A stretch of 64,000 nt of DNA from Pseudomonas hydrolytica (GCF_021495345.1 NZ_CP099397.1:744001-808000); one strand, 5' to 3'; positions 37,068-48,384 are shown, numbered from the stretch's first letter. The notes: generated by a model from the sequence alone, not told the origin. Made by a program: numbers and translations.

Positions 37068-38042
37068 TCAGGACGGCAGGTTGGCGCTGTGCCGCCTGCT
37101 CTGCCACTGGCTCCACTCGAAGCCCAGCACCACCAGCAGCGACAGGGCGAACGGCAGCAGCAGGTAGAACACGCGGAACACGATCAGCGCCGCCAGTACG
37201 TCGGCCGGGCGGATTTCCGGCATGGCGGCGAGGAAGGTGACCTCCAGCACGCCCAGGCCGCCCGGCGCGTGGGACAGCAGGGCCAGGGAGAAGGACGCGA
37301 GGAACACGCCGAGCACCACCAGGTAACCGGGGTGATTGTCGGCCGGCAGGGCGAAATAGATGATCGCCGCCGCGCACAACAGCTCCAGCGGGCCGGCCAG
37401 CAACTGGCGAGCGACGATGGGCAGACGCGGGTACTCCACGTGCAGCTTGCCCAGCGTCCAGGGCTTGAACTGGCGCCAGGCGCCGAGTACGTAGAGGCCG
37501 ACCAGCGTCAGCAGCAGCGTGCCGATGCCCACCGAGACCAGCGGCGTGATGTCGGCGACGCGGTGGATCAGGTCGGGCTGGGCGATCAGCACGCAGCCGC
37601 TGGCCAGCAGGGTGCCGAGGGCGAAGGTGAAGGAGCAGAAGACGATGAGGATGCCGATTTCCTGCGGCGTCAGGCCCTTGCTGCGATAGGCGCGATAGCG
37701 CACCACCGCGCCGGAGAACACCGAGGCGCCGATGTTGTGAGCCAGGGCGTAGGTGGTGAAGGAGCACAGGGTGATGAAGCGCCAGGGAATCTGCTTGCCC
37801 AGGTGGGCGATGGCGATGCGGTCGTACCAGGCCAGCGCCCAGTAGGCACCGAGTGTGGCGCCGGCGGCCATGAGCCAGTTCAGGTGGCTGATGGCGCGCA
37901 GGCTGTCGGCGATCTCGTCGAGGGAGATGGTGCGCAGCTCGCGGTAGAGCAGGAAGCAGGAGGCGACCACGGCGCTCAGACCGATCAGCGTCCAGATCAG
38001 ATCGCTGCGTTTCAGCTTGGGTTTGGCTTCGACAACGGACAC
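37068..38042 (-). CDS. UPF0104/LPG flippase-type membrane protein
   Basis: The 324-residue protein has about eight membrane segments with the conserved YALAHNIGASVFSGAVVRYRAYRSKGL and LSHAPGGLGVLEVTFLAAMPE motifs of the lysylphosphatidylglycerol synthase membrane domain (UPF0104). It lacks the C-terminal catalytic domain of MprF, so it may be only the flippase-like part. In other proteins of this type the function is unknown. It starts 192 bp from the next gene. Confidence 0.86.
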   Translation of the reverse strand: MSVVEAKPKLKRSDLIWTLIGLSAVVASCFLLYRELRTISLDEIADSLRAISHLNWLMAAGATLGAYWALAWYDRIAIAHLGKQIPWRFITLCSFTTYALAHNIGASVFSGAVVRYRAYRSKGLTPQEIGILIVFCSFTFALGTLLASGCVLIAQPDLIHRVADITPLVSVGIGTLLLTLVGLYVLGAWRQFKPWTLGKLHVEYPRLPIVARQLLAGPLELLCAAAIIYFALPADNHPGYLVVLGVFLASFSLALLSHAPGGLGVLEVTFLAAMPEIRPADVLAALIVFRVFYLLLPFALSLLVVLGFEWSQWQSRRHSANLPS

Positions 38043-38234
38043 TGCGACTCCTCGCTCGGCAGCCCCGTCAGGCGATCTTGCCGGCCAGGGGGCTGTCGAG
38101 GCTAATGTTCAGCGACCTTGTAGGTCGGCTCGCGATGGCCGCGGGCAGATGGTGCCCTTCGCGGCGCGCTGCGCAGTATCAGGGAGGCACTGCTTTCGCT
38201 CAACAGGCAAGCGCGTATCGCCGTGTCGGCGTCT

Positions 38235-38672
38235 TCAGATCCAGGCCAGGGTAAGGGCGGCCAGCACCGCATAACGACCGGCCTTGGCCAGGGTGACGAT
38301 AGCCAGAAATACCCACAGGCGCTCGCGCATCACCCCGGCGACCAGGGTCAGCGGGTCGCCGATCACCGGCATCCAGCTCAGCAGCAGCGACCAGCGACCA
38401 TAGCGTGCGTACCAGGCCTGCGCCTGCTGCAGCCGCGCCGGGCTGACCGGAAACCAGCGGCGCTCGCGATAGCGTTCGAGGGAGCGGCCCAGCAGCCAGT
38501 TGACCCAGGAGCCCAGCACGTTGCCCAGGGTGGCCACCAGCAGCAGGGCCCAGAGCGGGTGCTGGCCGGCCAGCAGCAGGGCGACCAGAACGGCTTCGGA
38601 CTGCAGCGGCAGCAACGTCGCCGCGCCGAAGGCCGAGAGAAACAGCGCCGGATAGACGGACAGCGTCAGCAT
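38235..38672 (-). CDS. YqaA/DedA-like membrane protein
   Basis: The 145-residue protein is a small member of the SNARE-associated/DedA-like family (YqaA), with PLQSEAVLVALLLAG, NVLGSWVNWLLG and SWMPVIGDPLTLVAGVMR motifs. It probably has four hydrophobic segments. DedA proteins recycle lipid carriers, but for YqaA-type members no role is established. It lies 34 bp from the next gene upstream and could be co-transcribed with it. Confidence 0.85.
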   Translation of the reverse strand: MLTLSVYPALFLSAFGAATLLPLQSEAVLVALLLAGQHPLWALLLVATLGNVLGSWVNWLLGRSLERYRERRWFPVSPARLQQAQAWYARYGRWSLLLSWMPVIGDPLTLVAGVMRERLWVFLAIVTLAKAGRYAVLAALTLAWI

Positions 38673-38706
38673 GGCAGGAGCGCGCCGGCCGCTGGGCCGG
38701 CGAGGT

Positions 38707-39435
38707 TCAGGACTGCGATTCCTGGCCGCTGTTGGCCATGATCTCTTCCAGGCTCAGGCCGGTCAGGCCATGGATGGTCTTCCACAGGTAGTAGAAGATG
38801 GCCATCAGCATGATCATCGAGGGGATGGCGATCATCGGATAGCTGAGCAGAGTCATGCGCCCCAGTTCGTCGTTGAACGCCTCGGTGCCGGCCGGGCTGT
38901 TGACGATCCACTTGGCCAGCACGTAGTTCATGAACGAGGAGAAGAAGAAGGTGCCGCTGAGCCAGTAGGTGGCGCGCATCAGCCGCGTTTCGAAATGCTC
39001 GACGTGGCCGCCCTGTTCCAGGCGCTCGTGGATCTTGTCGACGTTGAGCACCGTCTTGTTGAACAGCAGGGTGCGGATCAGCGGGTAGCGGGTGCGGGTG
39101 GAAACCAGCACGGCGATGCCGATCAGCCCGGGAATCAGCGCTTCCTTGACCGCCAGCCACTGGGTGTCGAGCTTGAGCAGGCCGATACCGCCGGTCAACG
39201 CGACGCTGATCAGACCGAGCAGGGCGATGAAGTTGAATTTGCGGTACTTGATCAGCTCGAACGCGCCCCAGCCCAGCGGGAAGGCCAGTGCCAGCAGCAG
39301 CGCACCGTCGGCTCCCAGGCGATGCTCGCCGCTCAGCTTCATCAGGATGAAGGAGGGAATCAGGATACTGATGGCCAGATCGATCAGCGGACGGGGCTTG
39401 TGTGTCGGGGTACGGCTGTCGGTAGTTGCGGTCAT
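38707..39435 (-). CDS. VC0807-like multi-pass membrane protein
   Basis: The 242-residue protein has five to six hydrophobic segments (for example ISILIPSFILMKLSG; FIALLGLISVALTGGIGLL; LIPGLIGIAVLVS; AIPSMIMLMAIFYYLW). It resembles the VC0807 family, whose role is unknown. The N-terminus is polar (TTDSRTPTHKPRPL). It may form a unit with the YqaA-like gene downstream. Confidence 0.6.
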   Translation of the reverse strand: MTATTDSRTPTHKPRPLIDLAISILIPSFILMKLSGEHRLGADGALLLALAFPLGWGAFELIKYRKFNFIALLGLISVALTGGIGLLKLDTQWLAVKEALIPGLIGIAVLVSTRTRYPLIRTLLFNKTVLNVDKIHERLEQGGHVEHFETRLMRATYWLSGTFFFSSFMNYVLAKWIVNSPAGTEAFNDELGRMTLLSYPMIAIPSMIMLMAIFYYLWKTIHGLTGLSLEEIMANSGQESQS

Positions 39436-39602
39436 GGTAGCTGGAGTCTGCTTAGGAGGCCCGATGATCGCCTGCCCGGCGCGCCAGGGCCAGCCCGACT
39501 GTCGGTTTGGAGTGTGAAAAAGTATGAGTCGACAGCCTGCCGACAGGCGAGAACAGGCGCCTTGCGATGCTAAAGTGATGGCACAGCCTGGGAGTTCACG
39601 TC

Positions 39603-40526
39603 ATGCCGAGAATCGCCTGCCTATGCCATCTGCTGATCAGTGCTGCCGTTCTGTTGCCCGGCGCCAGCTGGGCGCGTGACTGCATCGGCATGGTGCCAGC
39701 CGGCAGCTCCACCTTCTGGAGCGCGGTGGAGGCCGGTGCACGGCAAAGTGCCGACGAGCTTGAGCTGGACTTGTACACCCGTGGCCTCAGTCACGATGGC
39801 GATGTGGAGGTGCAGTTGCAGCTCATCGAGCGGGTGGTGGCGCGCGGCTGCAGGGGGCTGATCATCGCCCCGACCGGGCAGGCCATCGAGTCGCGCGTCG
39901 CGGCCCTGCGCGCGCAGGGCATCCCCACGGTGTACATCGATCGTGATATCGCCGGAGAGGGTGCCTACGGCCTGGTCGCCACCGACAACTTCCTCGCTGG
40001 GCAGCTGGCCGGGCAACAGCTGGCCGAACTGCTGGGCGGTCGTGGCCGGGTCGCCCTGCTGCGCCTGCGTCAGGATTTGCAGTCGACCCGCGAGCGCGAA
40101 CGCGGCTTCCTGCTGGCGGCGCAGGCGGCCGGTCTGGAGGTGGCCTTTGACGCCTATCTGGGCGACGACCGGGAAGGCATCGTCGCCGCCCTGAGCGAAC
40201 ACCTGCCCCGGCTCGATGGCCTGTTCAGCCCCAATGGCAGCAGCACTCGCGCGACCCTGGCGGCCCTGCGCCAGCTGGGCAAGGCCGGGCAGGTGCGCTT
40301 CGTCGGTTTCGATGGCGGCGATCTGCTGTTCGATGCCGTGCGCCAGGGCGAGATCCAGGCATTGTTGCTGCAACAGCCGCAGGCCATCGGCGATCATGCG
40401 GTGCGCCTGGTGCAGCGCGCCTTGCGTGGCGAACCGGCTGCCGCGCGTCTGCGTCTGCTGCTCGAGCCCCGCGTACTCACCGCCGACAAGCTGGCCGAGA
40501 TGGCCTCGCCAGAACAGCCTTGGTGA
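39603..40526 (+). CDS. Periplasmic sugar-binding-like protein (LacI/RbsB type)
   Basis: The 307-residue protein has a signal peptide (CHLLISAAVLLPGASWA) and a type I periplasmic binding fold: GMVPAGSSTFWSAVEAGARQSADEL, LIIAPTGQAIESRVAAL, IPTVYIDRDI and FSPNGSSTRATLAALR. It resembles ribose/galactose-type receptors. No permease or ATPase gene is adjacent, so it may serve a distant transporter or a chemoreceptor or sensor kinase. It is followed 79 bp later by another orphan binding protein. Confidence 0.87.
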   Translation: MPRIACLCHLLISAAVLLPGASWARDCIGMVPAGSSTFWSAVEAGARQSADELELDLYTRGLSHDGDVEVQLQLIERVVARGCRGLIIAPTGQAIESRVAALRAQGIPTVYIDRDIAGEGAYGLVATDNFLAGQLAGQQLAELLGGRGRVALLRLRQDLQSTRERERGFLLAAQAAGLEVAFDAYLGDDREGIVAALSEHLPRLDGLFSPNGSSTRATLAALRQLGKAGQVRFVGFDGGDLLFDAVRQGEIQALLLQQPQAIGDHAVRLVQRALRGEPAAARLRLLLEPRVLTADKLAEMASPEQPW

Positions 40527-40605
40527 TGCACGAGACGGGCGTTTATCATCCTTCGCCTGGTCGCCCTGAATTGGCTGTAGGGCGCGCCCTAGACGGTGGC
40601 GAACG

Positions 40606-41373
40606 ATGATTCGGAATTGCATGGCCGGTGTTCTTGTGCTGCTCTGCTGCCTGAGCGCGGCGGCTGCCGAGCTGAGGCTGTACACCGAGGATTACCGGCC
40701 GTTCAGCTATCTCGAAGAGGGGCGGCCGAGCGGCATGGCGGTGGCGGTGGTCGAAGAGCTGATCCGCCGTACCGGCGAGGTGGCGCGCATCGAGCTGGTG
40801 CCCTGGACCCGCGGCTACCACCAGGTTCGGCAGCAGGCCGATACCGCCCTGTTCTCCACCGTGCGCACGCCGGCGCGCGAGCCCCTGTTCCACTGGGTCG
40901 GGCCGATTGCCCGCGGTCATACGCGCTTCTACAGCCTCAAGGAGTCCGGCGTGCGCGTGGCCAACCTGGACGATGTGCGTCAGCTCGGCACCCTTGCCGT
41001 GCCCAAGCAGTGGTACAGCTACGAGCTGTTGCGCGAACAGCAGATGGAGAATCTCTACGGGGTGCCGACCCCGCAGGACATGTTGCGCATGTTCCGCCAT
41101 GGCCGGGTCAAGCTGCTGCTCGCCAACAACCTCACCCTCGATGGCATGTTGGCCGAGCAGGGCATGCACGCCAGCCAGTTGCAGGAACAGTTCGACCTGA
41201 TGCCCAACGACTCCTACATCGCCTTCTCGCGGCAGACCGATCTCGAACGCGTGGCGCGTTGGCAGCGTGCCCTGGACGAGATGCGCCGGGACGGCAGCCT
41301 GGAGCGCATCTACCGGCAGTGGTTTCCCAGCGCCGATGACGAGGCGCTGGCCGAGCTGTTGCGTGTCGATTGA
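40606..41373 (+). CDS. Type II solute-binding protein (SBP_bac_3-like)
   Basis: The 255-residue protein has a signal peptide (MAGVLVLLCCLSAAAA) and the SBP_bac_3 pattern (LRLYTEDYRPFSYLEEGRPSGMAVAVVEELIRR; FSTVRTPAREPLFHWVGPIA). It also has the C-terminal SLERIYRQWFP end of amino-acid receptors. No transporter genes accompany it; such orphans in Pseudomonas may feed a sensor or be part of stress responses. The ligand is unknown. Confidence 0.87.
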   Translation: MIRNCMAGVLVLLCCLSAAAAELRLYTEDYRPFSYLEEGRPSGMAVAVVEELIRRTGEVARIELVPWTRGYHQVRQQADTALFSTVRTPAREPLFHWVGPIARGHTRFYSLKESGVRVANLDDVRQLGTLAVPKQWYSYELLREQQMENLYGVPTPQDMLRMFRHGRVKLLLANNLTLDGMLAEQGMHASQLQEQFDLMPNDSYIAFSRQTDLERVARWQRALDEMRRDGSLERIYRQWFPSADDEALAELLRVD

Positions 41374-41454
41374 ATCGCGCCTTGCTGACCTCGGACTGGA
41401 GGTGCGCGCGGCAGGCTGGTTAACCTGTGACTTTCCCCTGTGACGAGCGCACTG

Positions 41455-42456
41455 ATGCCCCGTACTTCCAAGCCTCTCGACCTGAACAGCCGCGCCCAGC
41501 TATTTGCCCACCTGGCGGCGATGGAGCGGGCCGGTGTGCCGATCGACCAGGCACTGGCCGGGCTGATGCTTGGCGCCCGCCATGAGCCGGCCGTCAGGCG
41601 CCTGCGGCAGATGGTCGGCGGCGGGCGCGACCTGGCGAGTTCCGGCCAGCTCAGTGGCGTATTCACGCCATTGGAGAGCACCCTGGTACGGGCCGCGCAG
41701 GAGGCCGGCGGACTGGCGCATATTCATGAACAGTTGGCCCAGCGTTACGCCGAGCAGGCCAACCATGCCGCTGCCCTGAAGTCCCGCCTGCTTCTGCCCG
41801 CCGGCATTCTGCTGCTGGCGCTGGCGGTCAAGCCTCTGCCGGCATTGGTGGGCGGTGCCCTCGGCCTGGGCGGCTATCTGGCGCAGGTGGCGTTGCCGGT
41901 ACTCTGGCTGCTCGGCCTGTATTTCGGTGTGCGCTGGCTGTGGCGCCGTTGGCAGCTGCGTGCCGCGGCGCAGCCCACTGCGCTGGATGATCTGATCCTG
42001 GCCATGCCGCTGCTGGGCAGCCTGCAGCGGCGGGCCGACCTGCGCAATTTCTGCGACAGCCTGGGCCTGTTGCTGGAGGCCGGCATGCCGGTGCTCGACG
42101 CGCTGCCGCGTGCCTGCGCGGCGCAGAGCAATGCCCGCCTGCGGCGGGATTTCGCCAACCTGGCGCCGCGGGTGGCGGCCGGACAGTCGCTGGCGCGTGC
42201 GTTCGATGCCCTGGCGTTCCCCGGCAAACCCATGCTGATGGCCGTGCTCAATACCGGCGAGGCGACCGGTCGCCCGGGCGAGGCGTTGCTGCGCTTCGCC
42301 CGCCTGCAGGCGCAGCAGCTGGCCGCCCGGCAGCAGGCGCTGGCCACCTGGCTGCCGCGCCTGTTCTATCTGGCCGTGGCCGGCTGGATGGCTTACGGGC
42401 TGCTGACCGGCGGTGGATTCTTCCCGGCGCTGCCGGCGGGGCTGGCTGGCCGGTAA
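41455..42456 (+). CDS. Orphan type II secretion system F-domain protein
   Basis: The ~333-residue protein has two T2SF/PilC-like domains: residues ~15-120 ([21 protein letters not shown]...[21 protein letters not shown]) and ~185-290 ([22 protein letters not shown]...[19 protein letters not shown]). Hydrophobic segments occur near 110-160 and at the end. F proteins form the inner-membrane platform of type II secretion and type IV pili. There is no ATPase, pseudopilin or secretin gene nearby. The GTG at 41440 is an alternative start. Confidence 0.85.
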   Translation: MPRTSKPLDLNSRAQLFAHLAAMERAGVPIDQALAGLMLGARHEPAVRRLRQMVGGGRDLASSGQLSGVFTPLESTLVRAAQEAGGLAHIHEQLAQRYAEQANHAAALKSRLLLPAGILLLALAVKPLPALVGGALGLGGYLAQVALPVLWLLGLYFGVRWLWRRWQLRAAAQPTALDDLILAMPLLGSLQRRADLRNFCDSLGLLLEAGMPVLDALPRACAAQSNARLRRDFANLAPRVAAGQSLARAFDALAFPGKPMLMAVLNTGEATGRPGEALLRFARLQAQQLAARQQALATWLPRLFYLAVAGWMAYGLLTGGGFFPALPAGLAGR

Positions 42457-42583
42457 TTTGCTGGTCAGGCGTACGTCGATCCGGTTGAAAGCTGAGCGCA
42501 AGTGCCCTGCGCTAACCTTCACCGCGTCTACGCCAATAGCAAAAAGACCAAGAAGCGATTCAACCGAATCTGGAATACGCCCC

Positions 42584-43456
42584 ATGCCCATCCTGCAACG
42601 TGCATCCCACCATGAGCTGCGTAGCGCCTTCAGAGCGCTGCTGGCTTCCGAGCGCTGCTATCACACCGCCTCGGTCTTCGATCCCATGTCCGCCCGTATC
42701 GCCGCCGATCTCGACTTCGAGGTCGGCATCCTCGGCGGCTCCGTCGCCTCCCTGCAGGTGCTCGGTGCGCCGGACTTCGCCCTGATCACCCTCAGCGAAT
42801 TCGTCGAGCAGGCCGCGCGCATCGGCCGCGTCGCCCGCCTGCCGGTGATCGCCGATGCCGACCACGGTTACGGCAACGCGCTCAACGTGATGCGCACCGT
42901 GGTCGAGCTGGAACGCGCCGGCGTCGCCGCGCTGACCATTGAAGACACCCTGCTGCCGGCCCAATTCGGTCGCAAGTCCACCGACCTGATCTCCATCGAG
43001 GAGGGCGTCGGCAAGATCCTCGCCGCGCTGGAAGCGCGCGTCGACCCGGAGCTTTCCATCATCGCCCGGACCCATGCCGGCGTACTGGAGGTGGACGAGG
43101 TGATCCGCCGCACCCGCGCCTACGAGGCGGCCGGGGCCGACGGCATCTGCCTGGTCGGGGTCAGGGACTTCGCCCACCTGGAGCAGATCGCCGCAGGCCT
43201 CAAGGTGCCGCTGATGCTGGTCACCTACGGCAACCCCGAGCTGCGCGACAACCAGCGCCTGGCACGCCTGGGCGTGCGCATCGTGGTCAACGGCCATGCG
43301 GCCTACTTCGCCGCGATCAAGGCCACCTACGACTGCCTGCGCGAGCAGCGCGGCGCCCAGCCGTGCGACCTCAACGCCACCGAGCTGACCCACAAGTACA
43401 CCATGCCCGAGGATTACATTCTCTGGGCCAAGGAGTTCATGGAAGTCCGCGAGTAA
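42584..43456 (+). CDS. Oxaloacetate decarboxylase (PA4872-like)
   Basis: The 290-residue protein belongs to the isocitrate lyase/PEP mutase superfamily: metal region [30 protein letters not shown], and IIARTHAG. It strongly resembles the P. aeruginosa PA4872 oxaloacetate decarboxylase, which converts oxaloacetate to pyruvate and CO2. ATG 42584 is chosen with GGAA upstream since the longer frame precedes family homology. Confidence 0.92.
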   Translation: MPILQRASHHELRSAFRALLASERCYHTASVFDPMSARIAADLDFEVGILGGSVASLQVLGAPDFALITLSEFVEQAARIGRVARLPVIADADHGYGNALNVMRTVVELERAGVAALTIEDTLLPAQFGRKSTDLISIEEGVGKILAALEARVDPELSIIARTHAGVLEVDEVIRRTRAYEAAGADGICLVGVRDFAHLEQIAAGLKVPLMLVTYGNPELRDNQRLARLGVRIVVNGHAAYFAAIKATYDCLREQRGAQPCDLNATELTHKYTMPEDYILWAKEFMEVRE

Positions 43457-43525
43457 CGACAGGCAGCACTTGCACTTCGCCTGCCCCGGGCGCATATCTG
43501 TTCGGTAGGGGCGAGGAGGTGCAGC

Positions 43526-43792
43526 ATGGCAAGTGGTTGGGCGAACGACGACGCGGTACAGGAACAGATCGACAGCAGCATCGAGGACGCCATCGCGCGT
43601 GCCCGCAGCCAGCTGCCGAAAGGCGAGAGCCTGCGGCACTGCGAGGAATGCGACGCCGTCATTCCCGAAGCCCGTCGTCAGGCGATTCCCGGCGTGCGCC
43701 TGTGCGTAAAGTGCCAGGCCGAGCACGACCGGGAAAACGCCGCCTACAGCGGTTACAACCGCCGCGGCAGCAAGGACAGTCAGCTGCGCTGA
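43526..43792 (+). CDS. TraR/DksA family zinc-finger protein
   Basis: The 88-residue protein carries the four-cysteine zinc site CEECDAVIPEARRQAIPGVRLCVKC of the DksA/TraR family, shorter than DksA and lacking most of the coiled coil. The acidic tip used to enter the RNA polymerase secondary channel is not obvious. P. aeruginosa has a similar gene next to the oxaloacetate decarboxylase. GGAGGTGCAGC precedes the ATG. Confidence 0.92.
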   Translation: MASGWANDDAVQEQIDSSIEDAIARARSQLPKGESLRHCEECDAVIPEARRQAIPGVRLCVKCQAEHDRENAAYSGYNRRGSKDSQLR

Positions 43793-43870
43793 GCAAGCGG
43801 TACGGCACCTATTCGAGTCCTGATGGTCTAGTGCTACTAAGACCGTGACTCAGGAAGAGGAGGTGCCTGC

Positions 43871-44314
43871 ATGACGATTTTCGAAGCCTTGCGCATCAGC
43901 CACGACATCCAGCGCGAACTGGCGCAGAAACTGATCGCCACCCAGGGCGACAGCGCCGAGCGCCACGCCTTGTTTTCTCAGCTCAAGCAGGAACTGGCCG
44001 TGCATTCGGTGGCCGAAGAACGCCATTTCTATATCCCCCTGATGCAGCAAGATGCTGGTGTGGATCTGTCGCGCCATGCGATTGCCGAGCATCACCAGAT
44101 GGATGAAATGGTCGAGGGCCTGGAAGAAACCGACCCCAGCAGCCCGAGCTGGCTGGCGCAAGCCAAGGCGCTGGCGGAAAAGGTCGAGCACCATCTCAAG
44201 GAAGAAGAACACACCTTCTTCCAGATGGCCGGCAAACTGCTTCGCGACAAGGAGAAGCAGCAACTGGCCGGTGATTACCTGAACGCCTACGACCAGATGA
44301 AGCAGGCGTCCTGA
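43871..44314 (+). CDS. Hemerythrin domain protein
   Basis: The 147-residue four-helix protein has the ligand pattern of a hemerythrin di-iron site: HDIQRELAQKL, HSVAEERHFYIPL, HHQMDEMVEG and HHLKEEEHTFFQM. Such proteins bind oxygen or store or sense iron and nitric oxide. GAGGAGGTGCC lies just upstream of the ATG. The gene is followed by a strong terminator that separates it from the converging ureC. Confidence 0.92.
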   Translation: MTIFEALRISHDIQRELAQKLIATQGDSAERHALFSQLKQELAVHSVAEERHFYIPLMQQDAGVDLSRHAIAEHHQMDEMVEGLEETDPSSPSWLAQAKALAEKVEHHLKEEEHTFFQMAGKLLRDKEKQQLAGDYLNAYDQMKQAS

Positions 44315-44326
44315 CAGACCAATGAG

Positions 44327-44350
44327 AGCCGGGCATAACGCCCGGCTTTT
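44327..44350. terminator. Terminator between hemerythrin gene and ureC
   Basis: AGCCGGGC (44327-44334) and GCCCGGCT (44340-44347) form an 8-bp stem around ATAAC, followed by TTT. Confidence 0.8.
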
Positions 44351-44353
44351 GCG

Positions 44354-46054
<1,701 letters not shown>

Positions 46055-46065
46055 TGGCTCGTCCC

Positions 46066-46130
46066 GTAGGGTGCGCTGTGCGCACCGTTGCTATCTGTGT
46101 CGTTGCTGGTGCGCGCGGCGCACCCTACGA
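46066..46130. repeat. GTAGGGTGCGC inverted repeat pair between ureC and ureB
   Basis: Two inverted copies (CGTAGGGTGCGCTGTGCGCACC, read as 20-base pieces, and GGTGCGCGCGGCGCACCCTACG) flank a short spacer within the urease operon. Confidence 0.88.
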
Positions 46131-46141
46131 AAATTGGTATC

Positions 46142-46447
46142 TCAAAGATCGCCCATCACCCGGCCGGCGAAGCCGAACACCCGGCGCGCGCCGGCCAGAT
46201 CGACCAGTTCCACCTCACGGCTCTGCCCAGGTTCGAAACGCACCGCGGTGCCGGCGGGGATGTTCAGGCGCATACCTCGCGTGGATGCTCGATCGAAGAT
46301 CAGCGCATCGTTGGTCTCGAAGAAGTGATAGTGCGAGCCGACCTGGATCGGCCGGTCGCCACTGTTGGCCACGGACAGGGTCAGGGTGCGGCGGCCGGCA
46401 TTGAGCTCGATCTCGCCGTCGGCAATCTGGTATTGGCCGGGAATCAT
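46142..46447 (-). CDS. ureB: Urease beta subunit UreB
   Basis: The 101-residue subunit begins [19 protein letters not shown] and contains [19 protein letters not shown] and the [16 protein letters not shown] motif. It forms the urease trimer of heterotrimers with UreA and UreC. The stop of the upstream GNAT gene is 7 bp away. Confidence 0.97.
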   Translation of the reverse strand: MIPGQYQIADGEIELNAGRRTLTLSVANSGDRPIQVGSHYHFFETNDALIFDRASTRGMRLNIPAGTAVRFEPGQSREVELVDLAGARRVFGFAGRVMGDL

Positions 46448-46454
46448 GGGTTGC

Positions 46455-46955
46455 TCACTCCAGAATCAATTGCATAAAGGTCAGATCCAGCCAGCGCCCG
46501 AACTTGCGGCCGACCTGGGGCATCTGCCCGGTGGTGATGAAGCCGAGGCGCTGGTGCAGGCGAATCGAGGCGGCATTTTTCGACTCGATGGCGGCGACCA
46601 TGACGTGCAGGTTGGCGACCCGAGCGCGCTCGATCAGCGCCTGCATCAGCGCCGGGCCCAGACCCTGACCGCGCTGGTCGGCGCGTACGTAGACCGAGTG
46701 CTCGACGGTGTGGCGAAAGCCCTCGATGGTGCGCCAGATGCCGTAGCTGGCGTAGCCGACTACCTCGCCGGCGGCGTCATGCGCGACCAGCACGGGAAAG
46801 CCGGCCGCCGTGCGTTCGGCCAGCCAGGCGCGGCGGTCGGCCAGGTCCACCAGGGTCTCGTTCCAGATCGCCGTGGTGTGCTGCACGGCGTCGTTGTAGA
46901 TGGCCAGGATTCCGGGCAGATCGGCTTCGCCGGCATTCACTATCGAATAACTCAT
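46455..46955 (-). CDS. GNAT acetyltransferase within the urease operon
   Basis: The 166-residue GNAT protein has the acetyl-CoA loop [20 protein letters not shown]. In P. aeruginosa the same position (between ureA and ureB) is occupied by PA4866, a phosphinothricin/methionine sulfoximine N-acetyltransferase. By position and by [21 protein letters not shown] this is the equivalent gene. It is only 3 bp from ureA, so it is co-expressed with urease and may protect glutamine synthetase from its inhibitors. Confidence 0.9.
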   Translation of the reverse strand: MSYSIVNAGEADLPGILAIYNDAVQHTTAIWNETLVDLADRRAWLAERTAAGFPVLVAHDAAGEVVGYASYGIWRTIEGFRHTVEHSVYVRADQRGQGLGPALMQALIERARVANLHVMVAAIESKNAASIRLHQRLGFITTGQMPQVGRKFGRWLDLTFMQLILE

Positions 46956-46958
46956 GAA

Positions 46959-47261
46959 TCACGCAATCGGCTGGTGGACGGTCACCAGCTTGGTGCCGTC
47001 GGGAAAGGTGGCTTCGATCTGAATCTCCGGGATCATCTCCGGCACGCCCTCCATCACCTGCTCGCGACTCAGCAGGGTGGTGCCGAAGTGCATCAACTCG
47101 GCGACGGTCTGGCCGTCGCGCGCGCCTTCGAGCAGCGCGGCGGAGATATAGGCCATGGCTTCCGGGTAGTTGAGCTTGACCCCTCGGGCCAGACGGCGCT
47201 CGGCCACCAGGCCGGCGGTGAAGATCAGCAGTTTGTCTTTTTCTCTTGGTGACAAATCCAT
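46959..47261 (-). CDS. ureA: Urease gamma subunit UreA
   Basis: The 100-residue subunit begins [27 protein letters not shown] and ends [15 protein letters not shown], as in bacterial UreA. ATG 47261 matches the conserved N-terminus; the longer frame is not supported. Confidence 0.97.
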   Translation of the reverse strand: MDLSPREKDKLLIFTAGLVAERRLARGVKLNYPEAMAYISAALLEGARDGQTVAELMHFGTTLLSREQVMEGVPEMIPEIQIEATFPDGTKLVTVHQPIA

Positions 47262-47373
47262 GACGGCTCCAGTCTTGGAGCGGGCAAGGCTGTGCCCTGT
47301 CCGCAATGGTGCTTCGGTCGCTTGGTGGACAGCGGCGTGCGCTGTTCCACTCTGGCGTGGCTGTAATGCAATT

Positions 47374-47433
47374 TGTAGGAGCCGGCTTGCCGGCGATTAG
47401 GCCTCTGCTGATCGCCGGCAAGCCGGCTCCTAC
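47374..47433. repeat. REP element, GTAGGAGCCGGCTTGC family, between ureA and ureD
   Basis: TGTAGGAGCCGGCTTGCCGG is followed by its inverted partner ending GCCGGCTCCTAC within the urease operon. Confidence 0.9.
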
Positions 47434-47446
47434 CTGTTCGTTGTGC

Positions 47447-48283
47447 TCAGGTACTCCAGATTCGCGGCGGCACCGCCTCGCGCCCCAGCAGGGCCGGGCG
47501 CAACAGGCGCCACAGGGCGATCAGCCAGGCACGCCCCTTGAGTGCTTCGCTGGCCAGACAGCGGGCGACCAGCAGGCCCGCGAGCTGGCTGAGATCGCCA
47601 CGTACGCCTTCGATCTTCAGTTCGCGGCAGCGCTCGAGTAAATCACTGTCCACCTCGCCACTGACCAGCAGGGTGGCGAAGACCGGCTGGCCGTTCAGGC
47701 CGATGGGCGAGTCGAGCAGGCCGTCGCCGCCGCTCACGCGCTGGCGCTCGTGCCACAGCAACCTGCCGTCACGGCGAACATCCAGCGCGGCCTGAAAGTG
47801 GCCGCTGGCAAAGCGCTCGTCGGCGGCGGGGCGGCCGAGGGCGACGATATCCCAGTACAGCAGGCGGGCGTCGCCGTGCAGCTCGATCTGCGTGTGCAGT
47901 TCGGCCTGGGCGCCGGCATAGACGATGGTTTCCTGCGGCAGCCATTCCAGGGTGGCACCGGCCTCGACGCGCAGGCGCAGATCCTGGCGGGCGACGCCGG
48001 CGGCGCGGTACCACTTGGCTGCGCCGGGGCTGGTGAGCTGCACCCAGGTGCGTTCGCCGGCATGGGCCGAGATGTCCAGGCGGTCGCCACCGGCGATGCC
48101 GCCGGGCGGGTGGACGATGATGTGCTGGCACACCTCCGGCCCCTCGGCGTGGAGGTGTTTCTGCACCCGGAGAGGGCCAAGATGGCGCCTGCGCACCGGC
48201 GTGGTGCGTTCGCCGTGGCGCGCGTAAGCCAGCTCCAGCTCGGCGGGCCAGCTGGGCGTGAACAGGGCGGCAGGCAGATTCAT
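47447..48283 (-). CDS. ureD: Urease accessory protein UreD
   Basis: The 278-residue protein shows the UreD/UreH pattern [36 protein letters not shown] and [12 protein letters not shown]. UreD scaffolds the UreDFG nickel-loading complex. It is the first gene of the structural urease operon with a candidate sigma-54 promoter 40 bp upstream. ATG 48283 is chosen because homology begins at MNLPAALF. Confidence 0.95.
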   Translation of the reverse strand: MNLPAALFTPSWPAELELAYARHGERTTPVRRRHLGPLRVQKHLHAEGPEVCQHIIVHPPGGIAGGDRLDISAHAGERTWVQLTSPGAAKWYRAAGVARQDLRLRVEAGATLEWLPQETIVYAGAQAELHTQIELHGDARLLYWDIVALGRPAADERFASGHFQAALDVRRDGRLLWHERQRVSGGDGLLDSPIGLNGQPVFATLLVSGEVDSDLLERCRELKIEGVRGDLSQLAGLLVARCLASEALKGRAWLIALWRLLRPALLGREAVPPRIWST

Positions 48284-48322
48284 GGCAGGGCAGGTTCCAC
48301 GCAATAGTTGACCGAGTGGGCA

Positions 48323-48338
48323 AGCAAGAGGCGTGCCT
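48323..48338 (-). promoter_or_regulatory. Candidate sigma-54 promoter of ureD-A-GNAT-B-C
   Basis: On the minus strand AGGCACGCCTCTTGCT has GGCACG, four bases, then TTGCT, the exact -24/-12 geometry. The predicted start (~48312) leaves a 29-nt leader. An NtrC-like half-matched dyad (CGCACCGAATTGGTTCG as minus strand, 48339-48355) sits directly upstream, closer than usual. Confidence 0.7.
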
Positions 48339-48384
48339 CGAACCAATTCGGTGCGTGTGGCGCGGCATGCGGCCACACACCCAC

